A stretch of 36,891 nt of DNA, from NCBI GenBank assembly GCA_024697625.1, contig JAILFJ010000059.1, positions 1 through 36,891 of the forward strand, written 5' to 3'. Under the pieces are notes generated by a model. The model had not been told where the DNA came from and did no database searches. It saw nothing but the letters and a program-made list of their open reading frames with translations. Positions 24,415-32,549 of the stretch are shown here, one piece after another. The position numbers were made by a program, and so were the translations under genes. Position 1 is the stretch's first letter, and the number at the start of each line of letters is the position of its first letter. The stretch comes from Oscillospiraceae bacterium (GTDB taxonomy: Bacteria; Bacillota; Clostridia; Oscillospirales; Oscillospiraceae).

Positions 24415-25874
24415 AACGCTCTCTCCGCTTCTCTCTTTCTGAGATACTCTGCGACAATTTCTCTCTCGTCCATGTGGCGCTTTCGGTGGCCTACCACCTG
24501 ATAGTCCTCATGGCCCTTTCCTGCCAGCAGGATGACATCCCCATCTCCAGCCAGGTCGATTGCTCGGTGGATTGCTTCTTCCCGGTCACAGATCCGCAGC
24601 CACGGCGTCTCGCTCTCCCGAAGGCCGGCTTCAATTTCGTCCAGGATAGCTTCCGGGTTCTCCGTGCGCGGGTTGTCGCTGGTCAGAATGACAAAATCTG
24701 CCAGCTCTGCCGCAATCCGCCCCATCAGAGGGCGTTTCAGTCTGTCCCGGTCCCCGCCGCAGCCGAAGAGACAGATCAGTCTCCTCTCCGTCGTCGGTCG
24801 CAGGCTTCTGAGCACCTTCTCCAGGGCATCCGGTTTGTGGGAATAGTCGATCAGGATATGATAATTCCCGTCTGTCGGGATCGATTCCAGCCTGCCTTTC
24901 ACACCCTGCGCCGTTCTCAGCGCAGCGGCGGACTCCTCTGCGGTGATCCCTTCCTGCAGAGCTGCAGCAACTACGGCCAGTGCGTTATGCACCGAGAAGG
25001 TCCCGGGGATTTTCAGCTCTGTCTCCGTGCGTTCCCCCGCCAGAACAGTATCAAAGCACACCCTGTCCGGAAGGAACCGCGTATTCTCGGCACGGAGTTC
25101 CGCCTCCTCCGAGCAGCCGTAAAGCAGGCTGTCGCAGTCTGCGTTTTCCCGCATGAACGGAGTCCAGGCATCATCCGCATTGAAGCAGGCGCAGGTGCAC
25201 TGGGAGAAGAGCTTTCTCTTTGCCGCAGCATAGTGCTCCATATCCCCGTGGAAATCCAGATGATCCTCGGAAAGATTGGTGTACACCGCTGTGTCAAAGC
25301 GGAACCCTGCCACACGGTCAAGCTCCAGTGCATGGGACGAGACTTCCATGACCACGTGGCTGCAGCCCTGTTCCGCCATATGGTACAGCAGCTTCTGTAG
25401 TTCGTAGCTCTCCGGCGTCGTGTGGTCCGCAGGAAGCTCCTCATCACCGATCTGAATCCCGACTGTTCCGATCAGCCCGACCTTTGCACCGAGACAGGTT
25501 TCCAGCACGTGCTTCAGAAGCATGCTGACGCTGGTTTTGCCGCTGGTTCCCGTGATGCCGATCATCCTCAGTTTTTCCGCCGGATGTCCGAAAAAAACAC
25601 AGCTGCAGAGAGCCAGGGCCTGCCTGCTGTTTTTCACCTGTACCGCGGGAATGCTCTCTGCAGGCTTATCCTCGCAGAGGATCGCCGCAGCTCCGTTCTC
25701 CAGTGCTTTTGAGATGTAGCGGTGTCCGTCCGTCTCAAAACCGCGTATTGCAACAAACAGATCTCCCGGCAGCGTTTTTCTTGAATCGTAGCTGATTCCG
25801 CCGATCTCCGTCTCCGGGTCTGCAGTCAGCCGGATCAGGTCCGGCAGGGCCCCGATCAGTTCCTTTAACTTCAT
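24411..25874 (-). CDS. murE: UDP-MurNAc-tripeptide synthetase MurE, meso-DAP type
   Basis: MurE adds the third residue to UDP-MurNAc-L-Ala-D-Glu in the cytoplasm. The 487-residue protein has an N-terminal Rossmann part, the ATP loop GITGTSGKTS, the VMEVSSHALELDRV motif and the DNPRTENP motif; DNPR marks enzymes specific for meso-diaminopimelate. The ATG at 25874 gives MKLKELIGAL, the usual family start, and overlaps the rsmH stop as ATGA. The open frame continues a further 75 codons inside rsmH but is not used. No murF is present in the cluster. Confidence 0.96.
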   Translation of the reverse strand: MKLKELIGALPDLIRLTADPETEIGGISYDSRKTLPGDLFVAIRGFETDGHRYISKALENGAAAILCEDKPAESIPAVQVKNSRQALALCSCVFFGHPAEKLRMIGITGTSGKTSVSMLLKHVLETCLGAKVGLIGTVGIQIGDEELPADHTTPESYELQKLLYHMAEQGCSHVVMEVSSHALELDRVAGFRFDTAVYTNLSEDHLDFHGDMEHYAAAKRKLFSQCTCACFNADDAWTPFMRENADCDSLLYGCSEEAELRAENTRFLPDRVCFDTVLAGERTETELKIPGTFSVHNALAVVAAALQEGITAEESAAALRTAQGVKGRLESIPTDGNYHILIDYSHKPDALEKVLRSLRPTTERRLICLFGCGGDRDRLKRPLMGRIAAELADFVILTSDNPRTENPEAILDEIEAGLRESETPWLRICDREEAIHRAIDLAGDGDVILLAGKGHEDYQVVGHRKRHMDEREIVAEYLRKREAERAL

Positions 25875-26806
25875 TCCTCTGTCTTCTCCGCAACCCTCAG
25901 CTTCGCGCTCCGCGCTCTCGGGTTGGCGGCACATTCCTCCGGTTTCGGCAGGATAGGTTTCCGTGTCACACTGCGAAGCGTCCGGCGGAAACCGCAGGTA
26001 CATACCGGTGCCTCCCGCGGACAGGTGCATCCATGCTCGCGCTTCGCGATCGCCTGCTTCACAATCCGATCCTCCAGCGAGTGGAAAGAGATGACACAAA
26101 GTCTTCCGCCCGGCTTCAGCAGGTCCGGCGCAGTATTCATCATCTCCTGGATCTCTCTCAGCTCGTCGTTGACCTCGATTCGGATCGCCTGGAAGCAGCG
26201 CTTTGCCGGGTGCTGCTTCTCACGCAGGGCAGCCGCCGGCATGGCACTGCGGATGATCTCAGCGAGCTCCAGGGTGGTTCTGATCGGCTTTTCCGCCCTT
26301 GCGCGGGCGATTGCGGCACTCACGCGCCGGGCGTAACGTTCTTCTCCGTATTCAAAAAAAATCCGGCTCAGCTCCGCCTCTTCGTACCGGTTGACCACAT
26401 CCGCGGCGGTCCTGCCCCTGCTCCGATCCATTCTCATATCCAGAGGCGCTTCCAGCCTGTAGGAGAAGCCCCGCTCCGCTTCGTCAAGCTGCGGTGACGA
26501 TACCCCGAGGTCGAACAGCAGGCCATCCACGGCATCGACCCCGATCTCTCCCAGAAGCGTGCGCAGATTTCCAAAATTCCCGTGTATCGCTGTAAAAACG
26601 TCTTTATAGTCCTTCAGCCGTTCTCCGGCCCTTATAATAGCGGTTTCATCCCGGTCAATCCCGATCAGCCGTCCTGTTGTCAGGCGCTTCGCAATCTCTT
26701 CCGAGTGCCCGCCGAGACCGAGAGTCCCGTCCACATAAATGCCGTCCGGCCGGATCTTCAGGCCTTCAATACACTCCTCCAGCAGAACGGAAACGTGCTC
26801 TGCCAT
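25871..26806 (-). CDS. rsmH: 16S rRNA m4C1402 methyltransferase RsmH
   Basis: RsmH (MraW) methylates N4 of C1402 in 16S rRNA using S-adenosylmethionine. The 311-residue protein has DGTLGLGGHSEEIA (SAM site), LFDLGVSSPQLD, DMRMDRS, the HPAKRCFQAIRIEVN stretch and VISFHSLEDRIVK, all diagnostic. Its ATG overlaps the mraZ stop (TGATG), a coupling arrangement seen in most dcw clusters. An unusual cysteine-rich patch near CTCPREAPVCTC (about 263-274) is normal for the family in Firmicutes. Confidence 0.97.
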   Translation of the reverse strand: MAEHVSVLLEECIEGLKIRPDGIYVDGTLGLGGHSEEIAKRLTTGRLIGIDRDETAIIRAGERLKDYKDVFTAIHGNFGNLRTLLGEIGVDAVDGLLFDLGVSSPQLDEAERGFSYRLEAPLDMRMDRSRGRTAADVVNRYEEAELSRIFFEYGEERYARRVSAAIARARAEKPIRTTLELAEIIRSAMPAAALREKQHPAKRCFQAIRIEVNDELREIQEMMNTAPDLLKPGGRLCVISFHSLEDRIVKQAIAKREHGCTCPREAPVCTCGFRRTLRSVTRKPILPKPEECAANPRARSAKLRVAEKTEE

Positions 26807-27222
26807 CAGAATTCAAGCTCCTCCATCACCGCCGCGATATTTTCCGGCGCGGTCTCTGTCTCGAATACCGTCTGCCAGCTCTCGCTGTCCCAGAGCTCCG
26901 CATGGTTGTTGCAGCCCACCACCGTGATATTTCTCGTGAGGCCTGCCCAGTCCCGAAGGTTCTGAGGGATCAGCACGCGTCCCTGCGCGTCCAGCTCACA
27001 GCGGGCAGCTTGGGCAAACAGCGGTCGGATCTTTCTCTGTCGAATGTACGGCATGGCGTTTACCTTTTCTGTCAGCCTGTCCCAGTTCTCTGCGCTGTAC
27101 AGGCTGAGGCAGCGATCCATCGAGAGCGTGATATAGAAGACCGGGCCCAGCTCGTCCCGCAGCTTCGCGGGAATAAACACACGCCCCTTGTTATCCAGTG
27201 CATGCTGGTACTGTCCTGTCAC
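26806..27222 (-). CDS. mraZ: Transcriptional regulator MraZ
   Basis: MraZ is the DNA-binding autoregulator at the head of dcw clusters. The protein (138 residues from this start) holds two SpoVT/AbrB-like units, each with a D-x-x-GR motif: DNKGRVFIPAKLR and DAQGRVLIPQNLR. The start is uncertain. The GTG at 27222 gives VTGQYQHALD, which aligns best with the family start (short residue run before YQH), while an in-frame GTG at 27231 would add three residues. A GAAGGGTGGAGG stretch precedes both. Its operator of four GTGG repeats lies just upstream. Confidence 0.95.
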   Translation of the reverse strand: MTGQYQHALDNKGRVFIPAKLRDELGPVFYITLSMDRCLSLYSAENWDRLTEKVNAMPYIRQRKIRPLFAQAARCELDAQGRVLIPQNLRDWAGLTRNITVVGCNNHAELWDSESWQTVFETETAPENIAAVMEELEF

Positions 27223-27251
27223 GTCCTCCACCCTTCCGAATCATTATTGCG

Positions 27252-27285
27252 CCACTTTAACCCACATCATGCCACTTTGCTCCAC
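27252..27285 (-). promoter_or_regulatory. mraZ: MraZ operator: four GTGG repeats every 10 bp
   Basis: On the minus strand GTGG occurs at 27282-27285, 27272-27275, 27262-27265 and 27252-27255, exactly one helical turn apart. The spacer before two of the repeats reads AAA. This matches the known MraZ box design of tandem direct repeats bound by an MraZ ring. It begins immediately after the -10 box, so MraZ binding would block the start of transcription. Confidence 0.85.
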
Positions 27286-27286
27286 C

Positions 27287-27315
27287 ATTATAGGGTAGAA
27301 GAATTGAAAAAGCAA
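27287..27315 (-). promoter_or_regulatory. Sigma-A promoter of the dcw cluster
   Basis: TTGCTT (27310-27315) and a perfect TATAAT (27287-27292) on the minus strand are 17 bases apart. The MraZ repeats start two bases downstream of the -10 box. Confidence 0.8.
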
Positions 27316-27368
27316 GGTTAAATTTCCTGTTTTTTATAATTCGTCAGGATAGACAAAAGACAGAGCAA

Positions 27369-27407
27369 CCCCCTCCGCACTTCACGGCCGAAGCCATGCG
27401 GAGGGGG
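27369..27407 (-). terminator. Hairpin after the liv operon
   Basis: CCCCCTCCGCA (27369-27379) pairs perfectly with TGCGGAGGGGG (27397-27407). Read on the minus strand, TTGCTCTGTCTTTTG follows, an imperfect U-tract. It lies about 90 bases downstream of livF and would separate the liv operon from the dcw promoter. Confidence 0.65.
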
Positions 27408-27495
27408 CTAACGAATCACACCGGCAGGTTCAGGTCTCTCGGAGTTCTGATCCGCCTTTTGAGTGCTCTGTTATGATTATGATACGGTCTGTCTG

Positions 27496-28200
27496 TTATT
27501 CTCCGAGATAGGCGCGTTTGACCGCCTCGTTGACCAGCAGTTCCGCACCTGTGCCCTTCAGGGTAATCTCTCCGGTCTCCAGAACGTAGGCGAGGTCCGC
27601 CGTCTTCAGGGCCATGTTGGCGTTCTGTTCGATCAACAGGACCGTTACGCCCTGGCGGTTGATCTCCCGGATGATCTCGAAAATGCCCTTGACCACCAGC
27701 GGCGCGAGGCCCAGGGATGGCTCATCCATCATCATCAGCTTCGGCCTGCTCATCAGCGCCCGACCCACAGCCAGCATCTGCTGCTCGCCGCCGGAGAGCG
27801 TACCTGCCATCTGCCAGGAGCGCTCCTGCAGGCGGGGAAAGAGCTCGTATACCCATTCGATGTCCTTCTGGATCCCCGCTTTGTCCTTACGCAGATAGGC
27901 GCCGATCTTCAGGTTCTCGAGAACGGAGAGATTTGTGAACACGCGCCGCCCCTCGGGGACCTGAGCGATACCCTCTTCGAGGATCTTGTTGATCGGCATG
28001 CCCAGGATCTCCTTCCCGTTATACCGGACGGAACCGCTCTCGGCCTTCACGAGGCCGGAGATGGTACGGAGCATGGTGGACTTGCCGGCACCGTTGGCGC
28101 CGATGAGTGTGACGATTTTACCGTCCGGGACCTCCAGATTCACGCCACGCAGAGCGCGGATGCCGCCGTAGGAAACGTGCAGGTCTTTCACTTCAAGCAT
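27496..28200 (-). CDS. livF: Branched-chain amino acid ABC transporter ATPase LivF
   Basis: One of the two ATPases that power Leu/Ile/Val import. The 234-residue protein has Walker A GANGAGKS (34-41), signature LSGGEQQ, Walker B LMMMDEP and the switch His region; the short length and VTVLLIEQNANMAL stretch are typical of LivF. It overlaps livG by eight bases and ends the operon. Confidence 0.94.
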   Translation of the reverse strand: MLEVKDLHVSYGGIRALRGVNLEVPDGKIVTLIGANGAGKSTMLRTISGLVKAESGSVRYNGKEILGMPINKILEEGIAQVPEGRRVFTNLSVLENLKIGAYLRKDKAGIQKDIEWVYELFPRLQERSWQMAGTLSGGEQQMLAVGRALMSRPKLMMMDEPSLGLAPLVVKGIFEIIREINRQGVTVLLIEQNANMALKTADLAYVLETGEITLKGTGAELLVNEAVKRAYLGE

Positions 28201-29044
28201 CGTCCGTCACCCCCAGATAAGCATCGATAACCTTTTCATTGGCCTGAATCTCCACCGGCGTGCCGTGGGCGATCATGCTGCCGAAGTCCAGAACGTAGAT
28301 CCGGTCGGAGATATCCATGACCAGATCCATATGGTGCTCGATAAGCAGAATGCTGACGTGGAACTGATCCCGGATTTCACCGATAAAGCGCGTGAGCTCC
28401 ACTGTCTCCTGCGGGTTCATGCCGGCCGCAGGCTCGTCCAGGAGCAGAAGCTTCGGATCTGTCGCCAGCGCTCTTGCGATCTCCAGCCGCCGCTGTTTGC
28501 CGTAGGGAAGGCTTGTCGCAGGCTCATCCCGCACATCCGAGAGACCCACGGTCTCGATCAGGGCGTCTGCCTCATCGCGCTGACGCTTCTCCTCCGCTCG
28601 GTTTCCGCCGAAGGTCGCAGAGAAGAGATTGCTCGTACGCTTCATGTGCTTGGCAATCAGCACGTTCTCGAAGACCGTCATGCTCTTCCAGAGGCGGATA
28701 TTCTGGAAGGTGCGGGCCATACCCAGCGCCGTGAGCTTATCCGGTGTGGGCTCGAGATGGTCCGTGTACTTCCCGGCGTTCTCGCCGAGGTATCCCTTTT
28801 TCATCTTGCCTCGGGGGAAGTTTTCGATCACCTTACGTCCGTCGAAAGTGACACGGCCGTTGGTCGGAGCATAGACTCCGGTGATGACGTTGAAGGCCGT
28901 GGTTTTGCCTGCGCCGTTCGGTCCGATGATGGCGACGATCTCGCCCTCATACTCCTCCATGCTGAAGTTGTTGACGGCCACGACGCCGCCGAACTGCATC
29001 GTCACATCCTCCACCCGGAGAATGCAGGGCTTGTCCTTTCTCAT
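28193..29044 (-). CDS. livG: Branched-chain amino acid ABC transporter ATPase LivG
   Basis: The second ATPase of the importer. The 283-residue protein shows Walker A GPNGAGKT, a PYGKQRRLEIARAL signature in the place of LSGGQ (normal for LivG), Walker B LLLLDEPAAGMNPQE, and HHMDLVM with the switch His. It carries the LivG-type insertion between Walker A and the signature. Its ATG overlaps the livM stop (ATGA). Confidence 0.94.
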   Translation of the reverse strand: MRKDKPCILRVEDVTMQFGGVVAVNNFSMEEYEGEIVAIIGPNGAGKTTAFNVITGVYAPTNGRVTFDGRKVIENFPRGKMKKGYLGENAGKYTDHLEPTPDKLTALGMARTFQNIRLWKSMTVFENVLIAKHMKRTSNLFSATFGGNRAEEKRQRDEADALIETVGLSDVRDEPATSLPYGKQRRLEIARALATDPKLLLLDEPAAGMNPQETVELTRFIGEIRDQFHVSILLIEHHMDLVMDISDRIYVLDFGSMIAHGTPVEIQANEKVIDAYLGVTDDA

Positions 29045-30189
29045 CGCGCCGCCCCCTTTGCTTTTTTCTTTTCGCGGAACAGGTCGGAGATCTCACGCTC
29101 GCCCATGATTCCCTTGCGGAAGAAGAGCACGACGATCATGATTATGACCGAAAACACCACCAGCCGGAACCCGTTGCGGAAGATCCCCGGTGCCTCGATG
29201 CCAAGGAACTTCCCCGAGTCAAGGCCGCGCAGCCACCACTCGGATGCCGCCACAAAGAGGAAAGAGCCGATGACCGACCCGGAAGTCGATCCGATGCCGC
29301 CCAGCACCACCATAAGGAGAATCTCATAGGTCATGGCGGCCTTGAAGTTCGAGGCCTGTGCAATCGAGAGCACCATCGCCATCATCGCGCCTGAGACCCC
29401 GGCAAAGAAGGAACTGACCGTGAAGGAGATCATCTTATGCTTTGCGAGATTGATGCCCATGGCCTCCGCCGCAACCTCGTCGTCGCGGATGGCCTTGAAG
29501 GCACGCCCGTAGGTGGAGTTGACCAGCTTGACAATGACAATGATCGACAGGGTCGCGATCAGGACCGGTACGAAAGTGGAGAAGACCAGTTTGGTGTCCC
29601 CGACCTTCAGCTTGAAGAGACTGGTCCGCATGAAGTTCTTGAGAAGATTGGAGCCGTTGGTGATCGGGCCGAGCTTCTGCCACTGGAAGACCGCGCGGAT
29701 AATCTCCGCAAAGCCCAGTGTCGCAATGGCCAGATAATCGGACTTGAGGCGCAGGACCGGCAGACCGATCAGATATCCGAAGAAGGCTGCCGCCAGGCCG
29801 GCGAAAATCACCGCAATGGCAACGCCCAACACTGTTCCCGCAGAACCCATCGAGTTGGAGAGAAGCTCCGGGAAGGAGATCCGGATCGCCGCATCGAAGT
29901 ACTGATACACCGTGTCCCGCGCAGAGGACGGGATGGTGAAGATGGCATAGGTATATGCACCGATCAGCATAAATCCGGCATGGCCGAGAGAAAACAGGCC
30001 GGTATAACCGTTCAGCAGGTTCATGGATACGGCCGCAAGCGCGTAAACTGACCCCTTCTGCAGGACGGTCATGAGCATGTACATCTTGTTGGTCGGCTTG
30101 ATGATCTGATCCAGCCAGAAGACCAGACCGAGGAACGCGAGAACCAGAAGGAAGGAGATCCAGGAGACTTTCTTTTCGTTTTGCTTCAT
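29041..30189 (-). CDS. livM: Branched-chain amino acid permease LivM
   Basis: A membrane subunit of the importer, 382 residues with about ten hydrophobic segments. The family motifs NLLNGYTGLFSLGHAGFM (near 60-77) and AIRDDEVAAEAMGINLAKHK, the coupling loop to the ATPase, are clear. An unusually long periplasmic-side loop lies between the early helices. It is 17 bases downstream of livH. Confidence 0.94.
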   Translation of the reverse strand: MKQNEKKVSWISFLLVLAFLGLVFWLDQIIKPTNKMYMLMTVLQKGSVYALAAVSMNLLNGYTGLFSLGHAGFMLIGAYTYAIFTIPSSARDTVYQYFDAAIRISFPELLSNSMGSAGTVLGVAIAVIFAGLAAAFFGYLIGLPVLRLKSDYLAIATLGFAEIIRAVFQWQKLGPITNGSNLLKNFMRTSLFKLKVGDTKLVFSTFVPVLIATLSIIVIVKLVNSTYGRAFKAIRDDEVAAEAMGINLAKHKMISFTVSSFFAGVSGAMMAMVLSIAQASNFKAAMTYEILLMVVLGGIGSTSGSVIGSFLFVAASEWWLRGLDSGKFLGIEAPGIFRNGFRLVVFSVIIMIVVLFFRKGIMGEREISDLFREKKKAKGAAR

Positions 30190-30206
30190 GTCACTTTCCT
30201 CCCCTC

Positions 30207-31127
30207 TCAGACTTTGTCGGTGGTTTTCTCACCGAAGAGTCCGGTCGGTTTGAATACCAGCACAATGATCAGAAGCACAAAAGTGAAAGCATCCGAGAAA
30301 GTGGCAAAGCCGATCTGTTCCGTGATGGTCCCGTTGACAATCAGGATCGTATCGAGCCCTTTGATCAGACTTTCCGCAACCCCGATGATAAACGCGCCGA
30401 TCACCGCACCCGGAATGGAGCCGATACCGCCGAAGACCGCTGCGACAAAGGCTTTCAGGCCCGGCATGGCGCCGGAGGTTGGCACAACGCCGGGGTAGTT
30501 CGTGAAGAAGAGCATCGAACCGACCGCCGCCAGGAAGGTACCTATTATAAAGGTAGCAGAGATGACATTGTTGATGCGAATGCCCATCAGCTGCGAGGTT
30601 TCAAAGTTCAGGGACACAGCCCGCATGGCCATGCCGATCTTGGTATGGTTAATGAGCAGGACGAGCAGCACGACCAGCAGGAGCGTGAGAAACGGGGTGA
30701 TGATCGTGACCCTCGACGTCTCCAGTCCCAGGACATGGACCCGGTCCGAAATCCATGGGATCGACGGATAGTTTTTGTTCAGACCGCCTGTAATATACAG
30801 CGCGAGGTTCTGGATCAGGTAGCTCACGCCGATGGCCGAGATCATGACTGACATACGGGGTGCGGTGCGCAGCGGCCGATAGGCCACGCGTTCGATCAGA
30901 AAACCCAGCAGAACCGTCAGCACAATCATCAGCGGGATCGCAATATAGAGCGGCATGGCAGCCGCCATGTACACCATCATCAGGCCTGCGACCATGAATA
31001 CGTCGCCGTGGGCGAAGTTGATAAGACGCAATATGCCGTAGACCATCGTATAGCCGATGGCAATCAGGGCATACTGCCCTCCGACAGATATGCCGGAGAT
31101 GATATAGGGCAATATGGTCTTTCCCAT
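30207..31127 (-). CDS. livH: Branched-chain amino acid permease LivH
   Basis: The partner membrane subunit, 306 residues, with the family start GGQYALIAIGYTMVYGILRL and NFAHGDVFMVAG. The coupling-loop region MAMRAVSLNFETSQLMGI also fits. ATG at 31127 is preceded by GAGAGGATAAACTGT. It is separated from the binding-protein gene by a 112-base gap that holds a hairpin. Confidence 0.94.
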   Translation of the reverse strand: MGKTILPYIISGISVGGQYALIAIGYTMVYGILRLINFAHGDVFMVAGLMMVYMAAAMPLYIAIPLMIVLTVLLGFLIERVAYRPLRTAPRMSVMISAIGVSYLIQNLALYITGGLNKNYPSIPWISDRVHVLGLETSRVTIITPFLTLLLVVLLVLLINHTKIGMAMRAVSLNFETSQLMGIRINNVISATFIIGTFLAAVGSMLFFTNYPGVVPTSGAMPGLKAFVAAVFGGIGSIPGAVIGAFIIGVAESLIKGLDTILIVNGTITEQIGFATFSDAFTFVLLIIVLVFKPTGLFGEKTTDKV

Positions 31128-31180
31128 ACAGTTTATCCTCTCTCGGGTTTGGAGTGTGAATCCGCGAAGAATGTAAAACA

Positions 31181-31214
31181 GTGGAGTGTGGAGTTATCAG
31201 GCTCCGCACTCCAC
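31181..31214 (-). terminator. Intra-operon hairpin between livJ and livH
   Basis: GTGGAGTG-x-GGAG (31181-31193) pairs with CTCC-x-CACTCCAC (31202-31214), 12 of 13 bases matched. On the minus strand TGTTTTACATT follows. A partial terminator here would raise the amount of binding protein over the membrane and ATPase subunits, as is common for such transporters. Confidence 0.6.
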
Positions 31215-31238
31215 TCCTGTGCTGTTATGCCGGATGAA

Positions 31239-32393
31239 TTATCCGACCGTCGCGACCGTGACGAAGTCCCAGACGCCGGTCTCGGTGTTGCACTCCTTGA
31301 CGAAGGCGCTGTCACGCAGGGCATCGCCGATGTCGTCGAAGGCAATGTTGCCGGTGACGCCTTCATAGGTGACGCCGGGCAGAACCTCGAGGACCGCTTC
31401 GGGATCCACGGATCCGGCAGCCTTCAGGGCCTCAAGGGCGACATAGTAGGCATCATAGCCCATGACGGTGACCGCCGCGAGCTCGTCGTTGCCGCCGTTG
31501 TTGGCAAGGGCGGTGGCATCAGAGTTGATCCACTCCTTGATGCCCGCATCGAACTCGGCATTTGCGCCCTCCTGATAGAAGGTGGTGACGCAGATCCTGA
31601 CGTCGGTGCCCTTCGCAGCGTTCAGGATGACGTTGGAGTCCCAGGTGTCGCCGGCAAGGATCGGCATGCCGAGGGCCTGGGTGTCAGCCTTGGCAATGAT
31701 CTGGGCGGCTGCCTCAGTGCTCACCGGAGAGAAGAAGACGTCGCAGCCCTGATTCTGGGCGTTGGTGATGTAGGTGGAGAAGTCAGAGGTGCCCTCCGGG
31801 AACTGCTCGTACACGCAGTTGTCCTTGCCGAAGGCATCGATGAAGTAGTTGCAGAGGCCGCCGGAGTAGTCGTCACCCAGCTTGGCAAGGCAGTAGGCCT
31901 TGGAGGCGCCGAGCTCACTCTTGGCAAAGTTGGCAAGAACCGTGCCCTGGAAGGGATCCAGGAAGCAGATGCGGAAGTAGACGTCGCAGCCGGCAGTGAC
32001 CTGCGGGTTTGTGCAGGTGACACCGATCGCCGGAACACCGGCATTCAGGAAGGTGTCGCTGGCAGCGATGGACACGCCGGAGCCGTAGGAGCCGAGCACC
32101 AGCGAGACGCCGTTGGAGATCAGATCCTGAGCGGCGGTCGGGGCCTTGTCGTTGGAAGAGGCATTGTCCGCAAAGACAAGCTGAACGTCATAGGTGACAC
32201 CGTCGATCTCTACGGTCGGGGTCATCTTGTTGGCATACTGCATGCCGAGGACTTCCTGCTTGCCGCCGGCACCGTTGTCGCCGGACTGGGGTTCAAATAC
32301 GCCGATTTTGACAACCGGGTTGTCCGCATAGGCCACAGCGGCGAACGCAGCGACCAGGCAGAATACCAATGCGAGTGCGAGAATCTTTTTCAT
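31239..32393 (-). CDS. livJ: Branched-chain amino acid binding protein LivJ/LivK
   Basis: The extracellular solute receptor of the importer, a 384-residue periplasmic-binding-protein type I fold. It begins with a signal peptide (residues 3-24, cleavage after AYA), then NPVVKIGVFEPQSGDNGAGG, the FADNASSNDKAPTAAQDLI and GSYGSGVSIAASD segments and a hinge-rich C-half. There is no lipobox: the only Cys in the signal region follows Leu-Val-Phe, which does not fit. This is unusual for a Gram-positive binding protein, which is normally a lipoprotein. ATG at 32393 is preceded by GGAGGAAGAAACC. Ligand preference within the Leu/Ile/Val group cannot be read. Confidence 0.93.
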   Translation of the reverse strand: MKKILALALVFCLVAAFAAVAYADNPVVKIGVFEPQSGDNGAGGKQEVLGMQYANKMTPTVEIDGVTYDVQLVFADNASSNDKAPTAAQDLISNGVSLVLGSYGSGVSIAASDTFLNAGVPAIGVTCTNPQVTAGCDVYFRICFLDPFQGTVLANFAKSELGASKAYCLAKLGDDYSGGLCNYFIDAFGKDNCVYEQFPEGTSDFSTYITNAQNQGCDVFFSPVSTEAAAQIIAKADTQALGMPILAGDTWDSNVILNAAKGTDVRICVTTFYQEGANAEFDAGIKEWINSDATALANNGGNDELAAVTVMGYDAYYVALEALKAAGSVDPEAVLEVLPGVTYEGVTGNIAFDDIGDALRDSAFVKECNTETGVWDFVTVATVG

Positions 32394-32423
32394 GGTTTCT
32401 TCCTCCGTGATTAGTAGTTCGCG

Positions 32424-32454
32424 AACGTCTGTCCGCATCCCGAGGACAGACGTT
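32424..32454 (-). promoter_or_regulatory. Leader hairpin of the liv operon
   Basis: AACGTCTGTCC (32424-32434) pairs perfectly with 32444-32454, an 11-bp stem with a 9-base loop, between the -10 box and the livJ ribosome binding site. No U-tract follows, so it is more likely an mRNA-stabilising or regulatory leader structure than a terminator. Confidence 0.55.
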
Positions 32455-32472
32455 TCCCAATGCGATACAGGT

Positions 32473-32478
32473 ATTATA
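32473..32478 (-). promoter_or_regulatory. -10 box of the liv operon promoter
   Basis: A perfect TATAAT on the minus strand about 80 bases upstream of livJ. The -35 region (ATGAAA at 17 bases) is poor, which would fit activator dependence. Confidence 0.5.
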
Positions 32479-32549
32479 CTACAGGGCTTCAGAAATTTCA
32501 TCTTAGCATTTTGCCGAAATCTTCTGCATAAATCCGATCGATTTTGAAA

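Noticed and set aside
25875-26099. 75-codon N-terminal extension of MurE
   Set aside because: It lies inside rsmH, has no ribosome binding site, and family members start at MKLKELI.
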